Shown: piece after piece, positions 12,257 to 24,866 of the stretch
Numbering within the stretch: the first letter of the stretch is position 1
How the letters are laid out: every line of letters begins with the position of its first letter
Source: Boletus sp. NGJ
Lineage: Eukaryota > Basidiomycota > Agaricomycetes > Boletales > Boletaceae
Length of the DNA: 64,000 nucleotides
Direction of reading: 5' to 3'
NCBI GenBank assembly: GCA_019096195.1
Contig: JAGTXK010000239.1
Span: forward strand, 1 to 64,000
Notes under the pieces: generated by a model
The model's input: the letters and a program-made list of their open reading frames with translations, nothing else
Database searches by the model: none
Told to the model about the DNA's origin: nothing
Position numbers and translations under genes: made by a program

Positions 12257-12400
12257 TTAGGATTGGGATTAGGATTGGGATTGGGACTGGGACTAGGATT
12301 AGGATTAGGATTAGGATTAGTAGAATTAATATTTGATTGAATTTGAAATTAGAATTGGCTTGAAATTGGATTAGAATTAGAATTAGAATTAGAATTGCTA
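12257..12400. repeat. TTAGGA/TTGGGA/TTAGAA telomere-like repeats
   Basis: Runs of ATTAGG and ATTGGG units change to GGACTGGG, back to TTAGGA, and finally to TTAGAA units near 12368-12395. They resemble degenerate TTAGGG telomeric repeats but no canonical TTAGGG array is present. The orientation is opposite to the CCTAAA tract at 11796. Confidence 0.65.
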
Positions 12401-12620
12401 AGCCACTATGGAAGTACTATGTATACTATGGCATCACTATGATCACACTATGAGATACTATGGGAATACTACTGTATGACCACTATGAAAGTACTATGAG
12501 AATACTATAAGACACTGAGAATACTATGACAGACTATGGCCATACTATGAACAGACTATGAGACACTGTCATAGTACTATCAAACCACTATCCAGTTGGA
12601 CCCTCACTATGGGCACTATG
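12400..12620. repeat. ACTATG satellite, inverse orientation
   Basis: Tandem ACTATG units (ACTATGGCA, ACTATGATC, ACTATGAGA and similar), complementary to the CATAGT array at 11500-11790. It ends directly at the LTR-like TGTTAC terminus at 12621. Confidence 0.8.
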
Positions 12621-12874
12621 TGTTACGCTGGGTAACAATGTGACACGTTCCCGTATAATCCCCCTGTTGGATTATAGGACTAGCAGGACTTGAGGGAGTT
12701 ACTCAACCTCCAGAGGCCCAACGGTTTCCTCTGACTGGGGACCAGCTGCTAGCTTTACGTAGAGTCCTCTCGTTACCTCTACGACCGATGGCGGAGTCTC
12801 GGATTTACCACGGAATCCCAATCCTATAAGAAGGGTGGGCAGACCGGTGCGCAGGCCTAGGAAGCAGCAGCCGG
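12621..12874 (+). mobile_element. LTR-like sequence truncated at the palindrome centre
   Basis: It begins with the short palindromic terminus TGTTACGCTGGGTAACA (12621-12637), which looks like the TG-starting end of an LTR retrotransposon. It then runs about 250 bp with a TATA-like CTATAAGAAG near 12820-12830 before the sequence turns back on itself. I read it as the U3 part of an LTR cut just downstream of its promoter. No matching second LTR or internal retrotransposon genes are in the window. Confidence 0.45.
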
Positions 12875-13128
12875 CCGGCTGCTGCTTCCTTGGCCTGCGC
12901 ACCGGTCTGCCCACCCTTCTTATAGGATTGGGATTCCGTGGTAAATCCGAGACTCCGCCATCGGTCGTAGAGGTAACGAGAGGACTCTACGTAAAGCTAG
13001 CAGCTGGTCCCCAGTCAGAGGAAACCGTTGGGCCTCTGGAGGTTGAGTAACTCCCTCAAGTCCTGCTAGTCCTATAATCCAACAGGGGGATTATACGGGA
13101 ACGTGTCACATTGTTACCCAGCGTAACA
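12875..13128 (-). mobile_element. Mirror copy of the LTR-like sequence
   Basis: Exact mirror of 12621-12874 except for a single mismatch pair at 12858/12891. Together the two copies form a 508-bp fold-back that starts TGTTAC and ends GTAACA. Confidence 0.45.
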
Positions 13129-14232
13129 CATAGTGCCCATAGTGAGGGTCCAACTGGATAGTGGTTTGATAGTACTATGACAGTGTCTCATAGTCTGTTC
13201 ATAGTATGGCCATAGTCTGTCATAGTATTCTCAGTGTCTTATAGTATTCTCATAGTACTTTCATAGTGGTCATACAGTAGTATTCCCATAGTATCTCATA
13301 GTGTGATCATAGTGATGCCATAGTATACATAGTACTTCCATAGTGGCTTAGCAATTCTAATTCTAATTCTAATTCTAATCCAATTTCAAGCCAATTCTAA
13401 TTTCAAATTCAATCAAATATTAATTCTACTAATCCTAATCCTAATCCTAATCCTAGTCCCAGTCCCAATCCCAATCCTAATCCCAATCCTAATGATTTAC
13501 AAAGTAAAGTGTTGACTTCATGTAATGAGTAGAGAAGGATAAAATTAAGAAACAAAAGAGTGTGAGAAAGTTTCTGAAGTCTGGCTTGTTTATATAAGAA
13601 TGGTGGCACAAACATTGGCAAACAATGTCCGCTTTTTTAACACTGAGTGTGGGAAAATGGACTTGGATATTTTTTAAATGTAGGTCTACACTTTTGGTAC
13701 ACTTTGTGACTACACTTTTACTACACTTTTGGTACACTTTTGGTACACTTTGTTTGCTACACTGTACTACACTCTGCTACACTTTTGTTTGCTTTTTTTT
13801 ACTACACTTTGTTTGCTACACTTTTGCTCCATTTGGTGCGCATTCTTGCTACACTGTATTATACTCTTTCCTACACTTTTTGTACAACATTTGACTACAC
13901 CTTTGACTACACTTTTCATATACTTTTGATTTAGGTTTAGGTTTAGGATTAGCTTAAAATTACTACTATGACTATGACTACTATGGATGTACTATGAATG
14001 CTATGAGATGCTATGGTATTATGACACTATAATACTATGAACACTATGAATATACTATGAATACTATAAATATACTATGAATACTATGAATACTATGAAT
14101 ACACTTTCAATACTATGACACTATGAACACTATGAACACTATGAAATGCTATGGTACTATGATACTATGAATACTATGAGTTATCTATGGAACTACTATG
14201 GCATTATGAGCACTATGATGAAATCCTGTATT
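13129..14232. repeat. Mirror satellite block of the right arm
   Basis: Reverse complement of the left-arm block, containing in order CATAGT units (13129-13349), TTCTAA/TCCTAA telomere-like units (13349-13492), GTGTAG-type minisatellite (13687-13924), a TTTAGG tract (13927-13953) and ACTATG units (13960-14230). It is 20 bp shorter than the left block because one satellite unit is absent. Confidence 0.85.
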
Positions 14233-14278
14233 TACTGATGTCGTGCACTGGCTAAAAAAGTTTGTGCAGTCAGGCAAC

Positions 14279-14567
14279 TACAAACAACTCAGAGAACCAT
14301 ATCCCTTTATCTTCGCCATGGTAAACTTGAACGAGAACTGCTGCTTCTTTGAGAGCTTGTATTGAGTCTGTCTGTGCTTCTCAAGAATGCTTTCCATGAA
14401 TTCAACATAGTTGTCCTTGTTCAATGGAAAAAGTAATTCCTTGGTTTTTATGGACTTCTATTGTCACTTGACAGTGCTCTTGCCCTTGGTTGACTGCTTG
14501 AGTGCTGTGTAAACGGTGAGGGCAACAGTAAAAGCATACTGCTTAGGCTCGATTGGCTCGTTCGACA
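14279..14567 (-). pseudogene. Decayed ORF, right copy
   Basis: Mirror of the fragment at 11162-11450, with the same internal stop in the same place. The decay therefore predates the inverted duplication, if the duplication is real. Confidence 0.35.
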
Positions 14568-14861
14568 TGCCAGTATGCAAAATCAAAAGTGACATGTCAG
14601 CCACTAGAACTATACTACTCAGCTGCACCCGGGGTCCTTTCCCGGCCGTCTCCGAGGCGCGACTTTTCGAACTTTGCTTTCCACGCAGAAATGAAAACAG
14701 CTGTAAACTACTGATGTCGCGACAGGAGACATTTTTACCAATGACTGACTGACATCTTTACAACCTTAGTTTGAAACATGTTTCAGCTTTAGTAAAAGAT
14801 AGAATGCATGGTATGTACGGTCGTCAACAACATCACATCGCACACCCCACCTTCCAAGTGC

Positions 14862-16023
14862 CTAATTGCCGAGTCCTTTGACGAAATCAAGGGCTAATCG
14901 CGGGCTACATCACTCAAAAGTCAGCAGACGAAGATAAAGACAACTGGGTAGACGTACCTGTCCGCGGGTTTGACGGGAATCTTCTTATCGAGCAGTTTCC
15001 CGTCTTTGTCGAACACGAAATGACTCCGCTTGGTCCTGTTACCATCTGCGGCACCAAGGGCGCCTATAAACGTCCTCTGAGGATCCGAGAGCAGCTGATA
15101 CGGTAATTGTTTCTTCGCATCAAACATGATCGTCAGAACGAGTCAAGGAGCCGAGCCATCAATGCGGACTGGGTCACCTTTGTCTGCCATTTTGTCTGGG
15201 CGGCGGGAGAATCTGCGCTGAGGCAGTAAACGCCATAGTTGAGCGCTCCAAATTCCTGCCAGACGTCTCTGAAGCTGCACGCCTGAATATTACAACCAGC
15301 TACGATCAATCGAATTGTATCGCTTCAGCCCATCGATGTCATCACATTGCCCAAGAGACATCAAGGCGACATCCCTCGTGCATCAGGGACCGAGCAACGA
15401 TATACTCACGTGTATCGGCTTTTGGAACTAAGAAGAGAACGACACCTTTCTCTGCCGTGAGTGATGCCGTGTCGACGTCTTCACCTTTTTCGTTCTTTAC
15501 AGCGAACGATGGAAGGGACTCCCCGATGTCAACGTTCTTGGGTGCGTCCGATAGCGCGGATGAAGGCTCCGCGGCCGCCGCAGAGGGCTCTTCAGCCGCC
15601 ACGTTCCCTGCGGCTTGCGTCTCCTCCGCAGAAGGCAGCTTTACCTATCCCACCCAAGTATCGTATCACCATTCGGAAGCAAAAATGAAAATGATTTTTG
15701 TTTCAAATCGTTAACAATGAGAGAGATCAATCGATGGCAACTGCCCCGAACTCGACGAGCAAAAACACACAACACAAACGCGACCAACAGACCTTTTTCG
15801 CATCTTGCTCTTGCTGGACTCCATCGGCGTCTTGTTCCCCTTCTTGGCCATCTTTCTTGGCCCGTTTTCGAGTGGTCCCTGCCTTGTTCGACTTGGCGCT
15901 GTTATTGGTAGCATTGGAGGCTCCTTTTCGGGTCCTCTTTGCCGGCGCCTCAGGACGTGCTTGTGCTGAAATCCGACTTGATCGACGAGGAGCATTGGCG
16001 GATTCCGTAGATGGTTCAGTCAT
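14862..16023 (-). CDS. PrxQ/BCP-type peroxiredoxin, right copy
   Basis: Mirror of the gene at 9706-10867. The basic N-terminus, the PGCN peroxidatic motif, the resolving Cys five residues later and the DFVKGLGN end are all the same. The one difference I noticed nearby (about 15712) lies in the first intron. Two identical doses of this antioxidant enzyme would be present if the palindrome is real. Confidence 0.85.
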
Positions 16024-16551
16024 ATCTCAGATGAAAAGAACAAAAACAAAAACAAAAACAGAGGGGGTGGGTAAGTGGGTAATGGATGCAGTGTTGGATG
16101 ACGAGATTTTTTTATGGGGGAAAGGCCCTGGGTCTGTGCGCAGAAACTCAGACTCGCCCGCATGGCATGGGCCTGCCATCCTGAGATTAAATATTGATAC
16201 CGCAGTGGAGAAACTGCAGCCGTCATCTGCCAGTGTTGTTCGTGACTGAGTGCGCACAGACCCTCACTGCCACACAGTGACACAGTGACATTGCCGTCAA
16301 CATCAACCTCACCGCTCTCGAGCGTCGTGCTGTCCAGAAATCAAGGTACTGATCCTTGCCGGAAGATCGATACCCTCAGGGAGTCCGTTCATACAGCTAC
16401 ATGTGTCTGGCTTGGTCCATAAACGTTTTATCGGGGGAAACAAAGTTATTTTGTTGGACTGATAACCGCTCTGCCATCACGCGAAACAAATACTATACAT
16501 TCTCAGCCATCCAGAAACCCAAATACATCTGTGACGATACCTGCACACGGT

Positions 16552-18644
16552 TTACATTACCATCACATCTCTCAACCGTGCCTCCTCAATACGAGGCACG
16601 AAGTTCACCTCAAAGTGCGCCAGATGGGATACAACATTGTCCATATCCGGCGTAGTATCGATCGGCGCTCCAGAGCGCTCAACAATTCGGAATGACCAGA
16701 GAAGGAACGCAAGCGTGACAAACAGCGAGCTGTTTGCGAGATGCATTCCTGGACACACTCTTCGTAAATAGCATCATCGCGTTAGTGACACGCAAGATCA
16801 CCACACGAAAGTCTGAGGACGTGCATACCTTCGACCAAAGCCAAATGAATAACACTCAATATCGTTACATAGTTGACCGTTTTGGTCGAGCCAGCGTCGA
16901 GGGTCGAATTTTTCAGGTTCCGGGAATGCGACAGGGTCTCGACTAATGGCCCTAGTGTACCAACACTTCAGTCAGTCACTTTACAAGGATCCGAGAGTGA
17001 AGCATACATACCACTGGTTTCCGGTCACCGTCGTTCCAGCAGGGATGTAGCAGCCTTTCTGTTATTGATATGACGTTAACTAGGACAATATTCGTAGTTA
17101 AGATGTCATACCCAAATGATATCCCTCGTTGAGCGGTGCGGAAAACCTATGAAAAAATCATCCGTAAAATTCTAGGAAGGATTCAAATCATTTACCAAGT
17201 GGTGTGATGGGTCTCCAGCGGAGCACCTCTGAAATAAAAGCATGTAGTTGAGGAAGATCGTCCCAGTCATTCCAGCTCGGTACTGAGATGAGAGGAGGTG
17301 AAACGATACGTGACCAAGTGGAAAATGTGTGAACTTACGTCTATCCCTACCGACAACCATATCCAACTCCTCTTGTACCCGTACTTGTGCCTCGGGGAAG
17401 CAGGCTGCAGCCATGGTCATCGCAATGATACTGTGTGCACTCTATGAGCCTCCATTTAGCCCATTTGGAGGCCACTCAAGGAATCCTCGCACTGTGTCAG
17501 ACCCGGTTTCGAAGACAGTTCCAGCAAGGAAAGCCATCTCATCAACAGATAATTGATGGTCGTGGGCATTTTCCAGCAATGTTCTCGAGAATGACGGACT
17601 AGTATTATCCGACAACTAAAGTATTTTTTTAGTTACACTATTTTGTTCTAACATGAGAGAAGGAGAACTCACCATTGCATGTTCCACGCGGTTCAATTGA
17701 CCGCTGTAAAACTTGAGATCAGACTTATGATATCTCCTCAGGCGACTTCCATATCCAGGAACGTATTTCAACCAAGGGAAACGATCGATGAGGTAAGCAC
17801 CAGGTCGCATCCCTTCGATAAAGTGTTCGACAACTTGCTTCACCCCAACGAATTCTGGATCATTGATAGATATGGGATTCGACTCCCCATACGTCACGCG
17901 TAGAATGACAGATGTGGAATACCTAGAGCAACATACACTAGCATCATACAAAACCCATACTCGGTATACTAGAACGCACCTATGTGCATGTTTTTGATGG
18001 TTGTTTGGGTCATTGAGAATGTCGAGGATGAATATCTTCGCTTCCTCGAACTGGATGCCTGTGTACATGGACACTGCCTTCGCCTGAAGATGGGTGTGGA
18101 TAGCTTTCCTGAGCCGACGAAATCGCTCGCCACTGCCTACGAATGTGATCCGTTTGCCCCCCGAGAGAAGTTCACCTGCAGCAATCATTGGAGGACGGTC
18201 TACGAGTGCACTACCCTCTTTCTCCATTATCTCAGTTGCTGCCTGCAGAGAAACCAAAGAGAGTAAGGACTGTTGTTGAAAGCGAGAAATAAAATTCCGT
18301 CCTACGTCGACCCGTGCAATAACGATGGCTATCTCACTGCCCTGACGAAGCGTGATCACAGGGCCGTACTTATTAGCCCAATCGTTGAACGTAGAGCCGA
18401 TACTGAAAATTAGCCAATTAGTTCAAGGCATCGGAGAAAGTTAGGGAAGACGGTCTGACTTCACCGTCGGCATAACATTGTCCCAGAACCACCGTGCAGG
18501 CGGGCCAGGAGGGGGTGGATATCCTTCCTTTGAGGTTAGTCGACGTTTCTGTTTCTTGTAATGGAGACCTGCAGATACTAAAGCGAAGATTACCACCATG
18601 ATGATGGCAGTCGTAAGTGACGGGCTGGTAATCACTGGCAACAT
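16552..18644 (-). CDS. Cytochrome P450, right copy
   Basis: Mirror of the P450 at 7085-9177, with the EVLR, FDPRRW and FGFGRR|VCPG motifs retained. A few substitutions distinguish the copies. One near 16918 falls in the exon just before FDPRRW and changes the codon after FPD: the right copy reads CCGGAACCT where the left reads CCGGATCCT (Asp versus Glu at that site). Two others near 17320-17326 lie in an intron. The frame is intact. Confidence 0.83.
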
Positions 18645-20302
18645 GTTTGTTTTGTGCGACCTAGTGGCGTTATCTCCAGAGAGCCATCCGGGGGTCCAGA
18701 AACACGGTAGATATATATCAGCTCGATAGTCGGAAAGTAGTCCTTCCATAAGCGTGTAGCCCCGCCCTAGCTCCGTTGGGAAATTCTCAATCTCCACGGA
18801 GATCTTCACAGCCAGGACACCGTCAGTGTGATTATCAAGTAGTAATCCAATCGTAAGGGGAAAGGTCATCATTGTCGGGCTGAGCCGTTCTTCATCAAGT
18901 TCAAGGTTGCAACAAACACATCAAATTGCCTTTCAATGGATACTTACCTGTGTAGGCTTGAACGAGTCCGCCTTATGTGACATTATGGCGTTGCTACGCC
19001 CAGTGGCCTCGCATGTGTCACGGCGGATCAGACCAGCGATGGGCGACAAGGATCTCTATATCACTGCAGCGATGTTCTTTGCAGGGTATGGAGGAGGCGT
19101 TGACACAATATTGTGGTCGATTAACGATAAACCCTCGTGTAGCAAGGGACGTACACGAGCAACCATTTCCAAACGGCGCAACACCGGGTTATCGGGTGGC
19201 TGCACGACTGCAGCAGGATGCTGTCGGATGTCTTCGAGATAGTATCGCGTCATTCGTCGAGTGGCTCCGTCCATCCATGTGGGTCGGAAAGGGTGAAGTC
19301 AATGGTTTTCCGAACCTCGGAATAGCTTGCTCGATGGCACTCTGCTCCTCCCGGGGGTCGAAGAAAGTGAGGAAGGAGTGACCGAGGTTGTTCAGACGGC
19401 CGAGTTTGTCGGTGTTACAGTGGACATCGAGAGTGAAGTCAACAGACCTCGGGGAGTGTGATGACGCCTGCAGAGGTGAGCTGGGTGGAAGAGAAAAGAG
19501 GCGTTTGAGGTTGTATTGAGCATAACGCCATACACAATGATTGGAACTTGAGAAGGAGCTGTCAGATGCTAGACTAGCCTCCCATGCCACGTGTCGTGTA
19601 AGGTTAGTGATTATGGTTTACAAACCAATTTAAAACTAACAATTAATTAATTAATTTGCTATTTGTACATGTAGACGTTTTGCACACGAAGCTAATGTTG
19701 GGAGACCTTGGCAAGCAAGGTGACAAAAACAGCGATTCAGATTTCCGCTTGGAAAACAACATCCGAATGCCTCCTTTTCCTCGATTGTAATGAAACATAT
19801 CACTTGCAAATGCACAATTTCTTTACAAAAAGCTAGTTGTAAATGGCCTCAGGATAAAATTGCTACGGTAAATGCGACTACGGGTACGCACAGCAAGTAA
19901 ATATCCTCAGTTAAAGATATTTATCTAGAGATGCAGATCTAATCCATCCTTGCCGAAAGATCGACACAGCTGGCTTGTCGGTGTGGAACCGGGGGTACGA
20001 TACAGTATCACTCAAATTATGTAAAACACAGACGTCTGTCTAGAGTACATCGTGCGGGAACGACAATCGACGTGTGTGACTTGGTCCCATAATCTGGTCC
20101 GTAAGGAAAAAAAGGCGTCCCCATCGTAACCCATATGTACATGGATAGCGAGTCCCCAACCAAAAACAAATGGAGGGGAGGGGGAGAGGGGAGAGAACTG
20201 AGACGAAACGTCATCCAAGGACAAATTATTGACTCGTCAACGAAGTTCCATCGTCCATCTCCGGTCCAACGCCGGTCCAACGCCTATATCACAAACGCAC
20301 GT
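18645..20302. other. Intergenic mirror stretch
   Basis: Mirror of 5427-7084. Apart from the decayed LRR exon and an ATTAATTAATTAATT tract near 19640, nothing is recognised. Confidence 0.5.
19409..19569 (-). pseudogene. Decayed PPP1R37-like exon, right copy
   Basis: Mirror of the fragment at about 6160-6320, with the same partial intron and broken LRR exon. Confidence 0.6.
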
Positions 20303-23300
20303 TCACGTCGCGCCCCCCAAGGGGGGAAACCCTCTACTCCCATGTCCACGTGGCGATGTCGGGGAGATTGGCGAATGCGATGACGATGGCGACGGTGATG
20401 GCGATGGCGGGTGCGACGGCGACGGCGAAGATGCCGTCGGCGAAAGTAACTGCCCCACGTCCGACGACCGCGTGCGCGCCGGGATGTACGCACGTAGCGC
20501 GGTGGGCGTGGTGGGGGGCGGGCCTTTAGCGCGTGACCGGTCCTCCGTGGTAGGAGAGGGTGGGGTAGGTATGTCATTGAACGACGCCGTTTGGATGCTG
20601 GCCTCGATCCCAAAGTCGTCGATGATGCCTCGTGGGGGTGGGCGTTCGACCATCGCTTCGAGAAGCTGCGGGATACGGGAAAGAGGGGTGAGTTCCGGAG
20701 ACGGGGAGATGAGTTTGAGGCGAGGATGGATATGAAGATGGAGACATGGACAGGGACATGGACAGGAACAGGAACGGAGACGGGACATACCTCGCGGCGA
20801 AGATCTTCACCGGCATATTCCCCTTCCATCTCCTCAGGACCGAGCAACACCGCCCCTTTACGGAATATCTCGCCCTCTTCCTCCACCCAGCTCTTGGACC
20901 TATCACACACAAACATCGGCATCAGCAGCCGCATCAACCAAACCAAGATGAACGCCTCCCCCAGACGTGACGGAAACGAACGTACCTATCCGTCGGCGTG
21001 GTTGCCTGTACATCGACCTCTTCCCCTTCCTCCACATCCAGGTATCTATGGTCGTCTTCGTCTTCGTCCTCTGATTCAGCGATCATGAATGTGGGACTCA
21101 ACACTTTCTCAGGTTCCTCTGGCTCAGGCTCCGCCCGGCCCTTGCCCTTGTCTACACGCGGCGTCAACGGCACGTTCTCGTCCTCGCGCGCCTTCGTCTC
21201 GCCACCCGCACCCACCCCAGTGCTACTGCCTTGCAGACCGTCGATCTTTAACCCGAGACCGTGCAAGAGCGACCGACGAGAGACACGTGACAAGAGCTTG
21301 TCGATCCCCCCGTTGAGGCGGTCGCACAATCCAAGGAGTCGCTCCAATTTGGATTCATCTGCCGCTGTCGCACTGGATTGAATCTGAACCGTCAGGGTCT
21401 CAACCATCTCCCGTGCCTTGGAGATAAGTTCCTGCTCCGATCCAGAACCCGATCCCGGACGCGCCCCAGCGCCGGTAGGATGGACGTTGGGCCCTGAATT
21501 TGTCTGGCCGTTGTCTTCGATCTCGGCCTGAATTTGTCCCAGCAGCACCTCCGCACGCGAAAGTAAATCCATCTAAGAGGAAACCATCCAATCAGTACGT
21601 ACGCCAACATAACGTTGGAGCCCCGCGCGCAAATGAAGACGAAAAAAAGGGGGGGAAAGGCACACTCTACCTTGACATGAAGCCCATCCCCCATCCGAAT
21701 CGACTTGGCCAATTCACTTTCTTCGATCAAACCCCACACCCCCTTCCCGAACCCTTTCCCACTCGTCGTCGTCCCTTGATGTCCATCTTCAACATGCGCA
21801 TTCCCTTGTCCAGCCCCGCCCACCCCAGTCCCACCACCACGTGCCGCCCTCTCTGCCTCCTCTGTGTTCCTCACGCAGGTATTCAGGATATCCCGACAGT
21901 TCCTCGCAAACTCTTCATTGTCGGGTGGGATGTTGAGATCGAGACAACGCATGACGTGGTTGCCTTTGAGACCTTTACTGAGCGCCATAACGCCGGCGAG
22001 GTCGATATTGTTCACGGTCAAGTCGAGGTGTAAGAGGGAGGCGGATTCAGGGAGGAACTCGGCGAGGGCGATAGCGCCTGCAGAGGTAAGTTGGGTGGAG
22101 GAGAGAAAGAGGCGTTTGAGGGCGGTGTTGAGTGTAAACGCCGTACGCAACGATTGGATCTTGAGAGGAAGGTGTCAGAGACGAGCAACACGCAAAAGAA
22201 AGACGGGGGTGGGGGACGTACACCTTCCAGAGCAGGTCCCGAACAGGGGTTTCGGCTGAGATCCAGTGTCTCCAAACACAAATTGTATTTCTGGCCCTCG
22301 AGCTGAGCACAAACGAACAATAGGATAAAGGATGAAGTAAAACGCACGAGGGCTTCAGCGATCGCCATGAGACACTGCACGTCCAGCTTGTTCTCACTCA
22401 GATTGAGTACCTTCAACGTGCGATTCCGCTTCAACACTTGTGCGAGGTACGTCACCCCAGTCTTTGAGAACCTATATCAAGACGCGATCCACCACATGCG
22501 CAACGCATCGACTTACTCTAAGATCGTTGCCTCTCAGATCGAGCGTCCGAAGCGCACCTAATCGCGGCAACGTATCCAACGCGCGCACCTTGTCCAACAA
22601 TGCGGCACTCGGACCATCGTCGTAGCGTCCCGGGGCCCCATTCACAGTCACACCCTCGGTCTTTGCTGGGCCCTGCGTAGGGTGTCGTGTCGTCACGCCA
22701 CCATGCGAATTTGACGTGATGATCGGAACGGGTTGGCCAGTCGCCGAGAGTGGATTCGGGGTTTGTGCCGCCGCGGCGCGCTTCGACCGAGGGATATACG
22801 GCGTGTAGGTCGTTTGAGGGCCGAGAACAGAGGGGTGTCGTGGGGGTGGAGGTATGGCTCCGGTACGCGTCGGAGGGGAAAGGTTAGTAGAGCTCGGAAG
22901 TGGCGATGGGGGTGGAGACATAAACAGAGAGGATGCGGGTGACGTGACGGATGATGGGCTCCCGGGCGTAACAGTCCCAGAGCCTACGGCGTCGGGGTAG
23001 TCGCGGATCATGAGGGCGAGCGCGACGGCACCACCGCCCGTCGGCGTTATTTTGTTATGTCGGAGGGATATATTTCGTAATGACGATGTCCGGACCACGC
23101 GAGCTGGAAGGCGAGCGTCACGTTTGAGTGGCTTTCGTGATGAAAGGGCACCCACCTAGCGCTTCGAGGGCGTTTGGACGAAGAGAGCAGTCATCTAGGC
23201 GGAGAGAAACGAGGCCAGGTTCCGGGGCAGCAGTGAGACACACGACGATGTAATCGACTGCTTTCTTATCCAACACGGTCGATGAGAGATCTAGGAATTG

Positions 23301-24175
23301 TAAGTTCTTGGCCTACCATCCTGCAAGTCAGCACCAACAGGTGATACGCGGAGGGGACTCACCTGCAAAGCATACGCTCCAATCAGTTTAAACGCGGATG
23401 CCTTGAGTCGACGATTGGATGCAACCGAAAAGTACTCGAGCGTTCCAGGGATGAGCAGCGCGTGTAAGATGGGTTTCAACTTCTATCTAGGGGTCAGTAG
23501 ACGACAAGGAAAAGGAACACGATCGACAAACAGAATCGTCCAAGTCACATTCTCTGAGGGTCAGCTTGCGTAGCCCCCATTCGATGTTGAACACGTCCGA
23601 GAGAACAGCCGCCGCGGTAGGGGTGAGCTGCACGCCCGACAGATCGAGCGACCGAGGTTTCGTCGCAGATGCGCGCTAGGAATGGAAAATGCATGAGCAA
23701 CGCGCACTTTTTCAGCGGGCGGATCCAGATACACCTTAAACGCAGCAGACACTGCGGGATCTGGCTCCTCCTCTCTCGACGCACAGCATTCCCTGTAAAA
23801 CGACTCGACCTTGTCCAAGTTCCACCACACCTCTGTGTCGTTAGGGCCTATCGAGTTGCCTCTCACGATCCGCTTCCGGCGCTCTGTCTCCTTTTCCTCG
23901 ATGGCACGTTTTTCGTCCTTGAGCGATGGGGTTGATGGTGGATTGAGGGTGGATATTGGGTAGACAGTCGCGAGGTGTGGTAGGATGAAATGCGCTCTTT
24001 TCAGTGATTTATTGGGGTCTTCGGAGAGTGGTGCGGTGGGTTGGGTGGGCAAGAAACCTTTGATGCGGTTGAGGATTCCGGTCTGTGTTGGGGGTGGACG
24101 CTTGAGAATTGATTTTCCGGGTATTGGGATCGTCACGGCGGAGGACGAGGGTGAGCACGACGATGAGGTTGTCAT
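20303..24175 (-). CDS. PPP1R37-like leucine-rich-repeat protein, right copy
   Basis: Mirror of 1554-5426, with the same exon pattern, LRR units, acidic region and proline/serine tail. The only difference noticed is at a C/T homopolymer boundary inside an intron (21645-21665 versus 4063-4083). The start is at 24175 on the minus strand, and the gene is divergent from the membrane-protein gene that starts at 24867. Confidence 0.8.
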
Positions 24176-24787
24176 GAGAATTCTGAGGTAGTGTTCTGCC
24201 AGACCTAATGTTGAATGAGAAGTACGTTCGTCGTTTGAAGCGTTGAGCCGCGTACTCGGCAATAGTTGTAAAATTGTTAGACTAGACTACGTCTTTCTAT
24301 TGCATGTACCGTACCAACTACACTCCCCGACTCTGCCAGCGGTCTCGGCGTCGCCACGTCGGAAGATGCGGCTTCACCTTGGACGGTGTCAGAGCTCAGC
24401 GCTCAGCTCGCCAAAGGCGGTAAAAGTTGGAGACATGGGTAAAGACTGCCCCGCAAATGAAACACCCGCAACCGTGACCGAAACCACTCATCCGAGTGGG
24501 AGATACTGGAGAGTGAGACACTGCCAATTTTTGGATCCAAGAAGCGGGTATCATCGCTTGTTTTGACGAGGGAACGGATGCCACATGTCATGGTCCACAG
24601 TCGCACTGTGAGGACTGGCAGCATGCTACGTGGACTGCCCGCTTAGTTTGAGCGGTGGAAGCGGCCCTTCAAAAATATTAATGTTGTGTAGTCTCGTAAA
24701 CTCAGGGACGCTGCCAAGTTTATTTTTCTCAGGTGACGAGACCATGTGAACACACGCCAACAGTTCTCATAGGCACGCCGCGGCATG

Positions 24788-24795
24788 TATATAAG
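24788..24795 (+). promoter_or_regulatory. TATA box of the membrane-protein gene
   Basis: TATATAAG, 72 bp upstream of the ATG at 24867; mirror of 934-941. Confidence 0.6.
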
Positions 24796-24866
24796 TATAC
24801 ACCCTCCACCACCACTTCGTCCGTTTCCTCGCACTCGAACCTCTTATCGGATCCCTTCCAAGAGAA

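Larger units (their letters stand above)
1..12874. repeat. Left arm of a giant palindrome
   Basis: This stretch is the reverse complement of 12875-25728. Paired positions sum to 25749 near the centre (about 11.8-13.9 kb) and to 25729 further out, because the left arm has one extra 20-bp satellite unit near 11655-11674. Every gene in this arm has a mirror copy of the same length. The arm is still matching at base 1, so it probably continues beyond the window. The few differences I noticed include 4063-4083 (homopolymer boundary), about 7038, about 8403-8410, about 8811, about 10017, about 11832, about 12236 and 12858. Genuine inverted duplication and assembly fold-back are both possible. Confidence 0.97.

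Noticed and set aside
12257-12330. A true telomere at the palindrome core
   Set aside because: The repeats are degenerate TTAGGA/TTGGGA units over less than 80 bp, with no canonical TTAGGG array, so only telomere-like is justified.
11815-12340. Open frames rich in Tyr/Thr/Leu or Gly-Leu repeats
   Set aside because: They are translations of the GTGTAG and TTAGGA tandem repeats, not genes.
12699-13050. Mirror 71-residue open frames at the palindrome centre
   Set aside because: They are translations of the LTR-like sequence read on both strands; no domain, no promoter of their own.
11500-14232. CRISPR-like array
   Set aside because: Units are directly adjoining degenerate satellite repeats without spacers, in a eukaryotic context.
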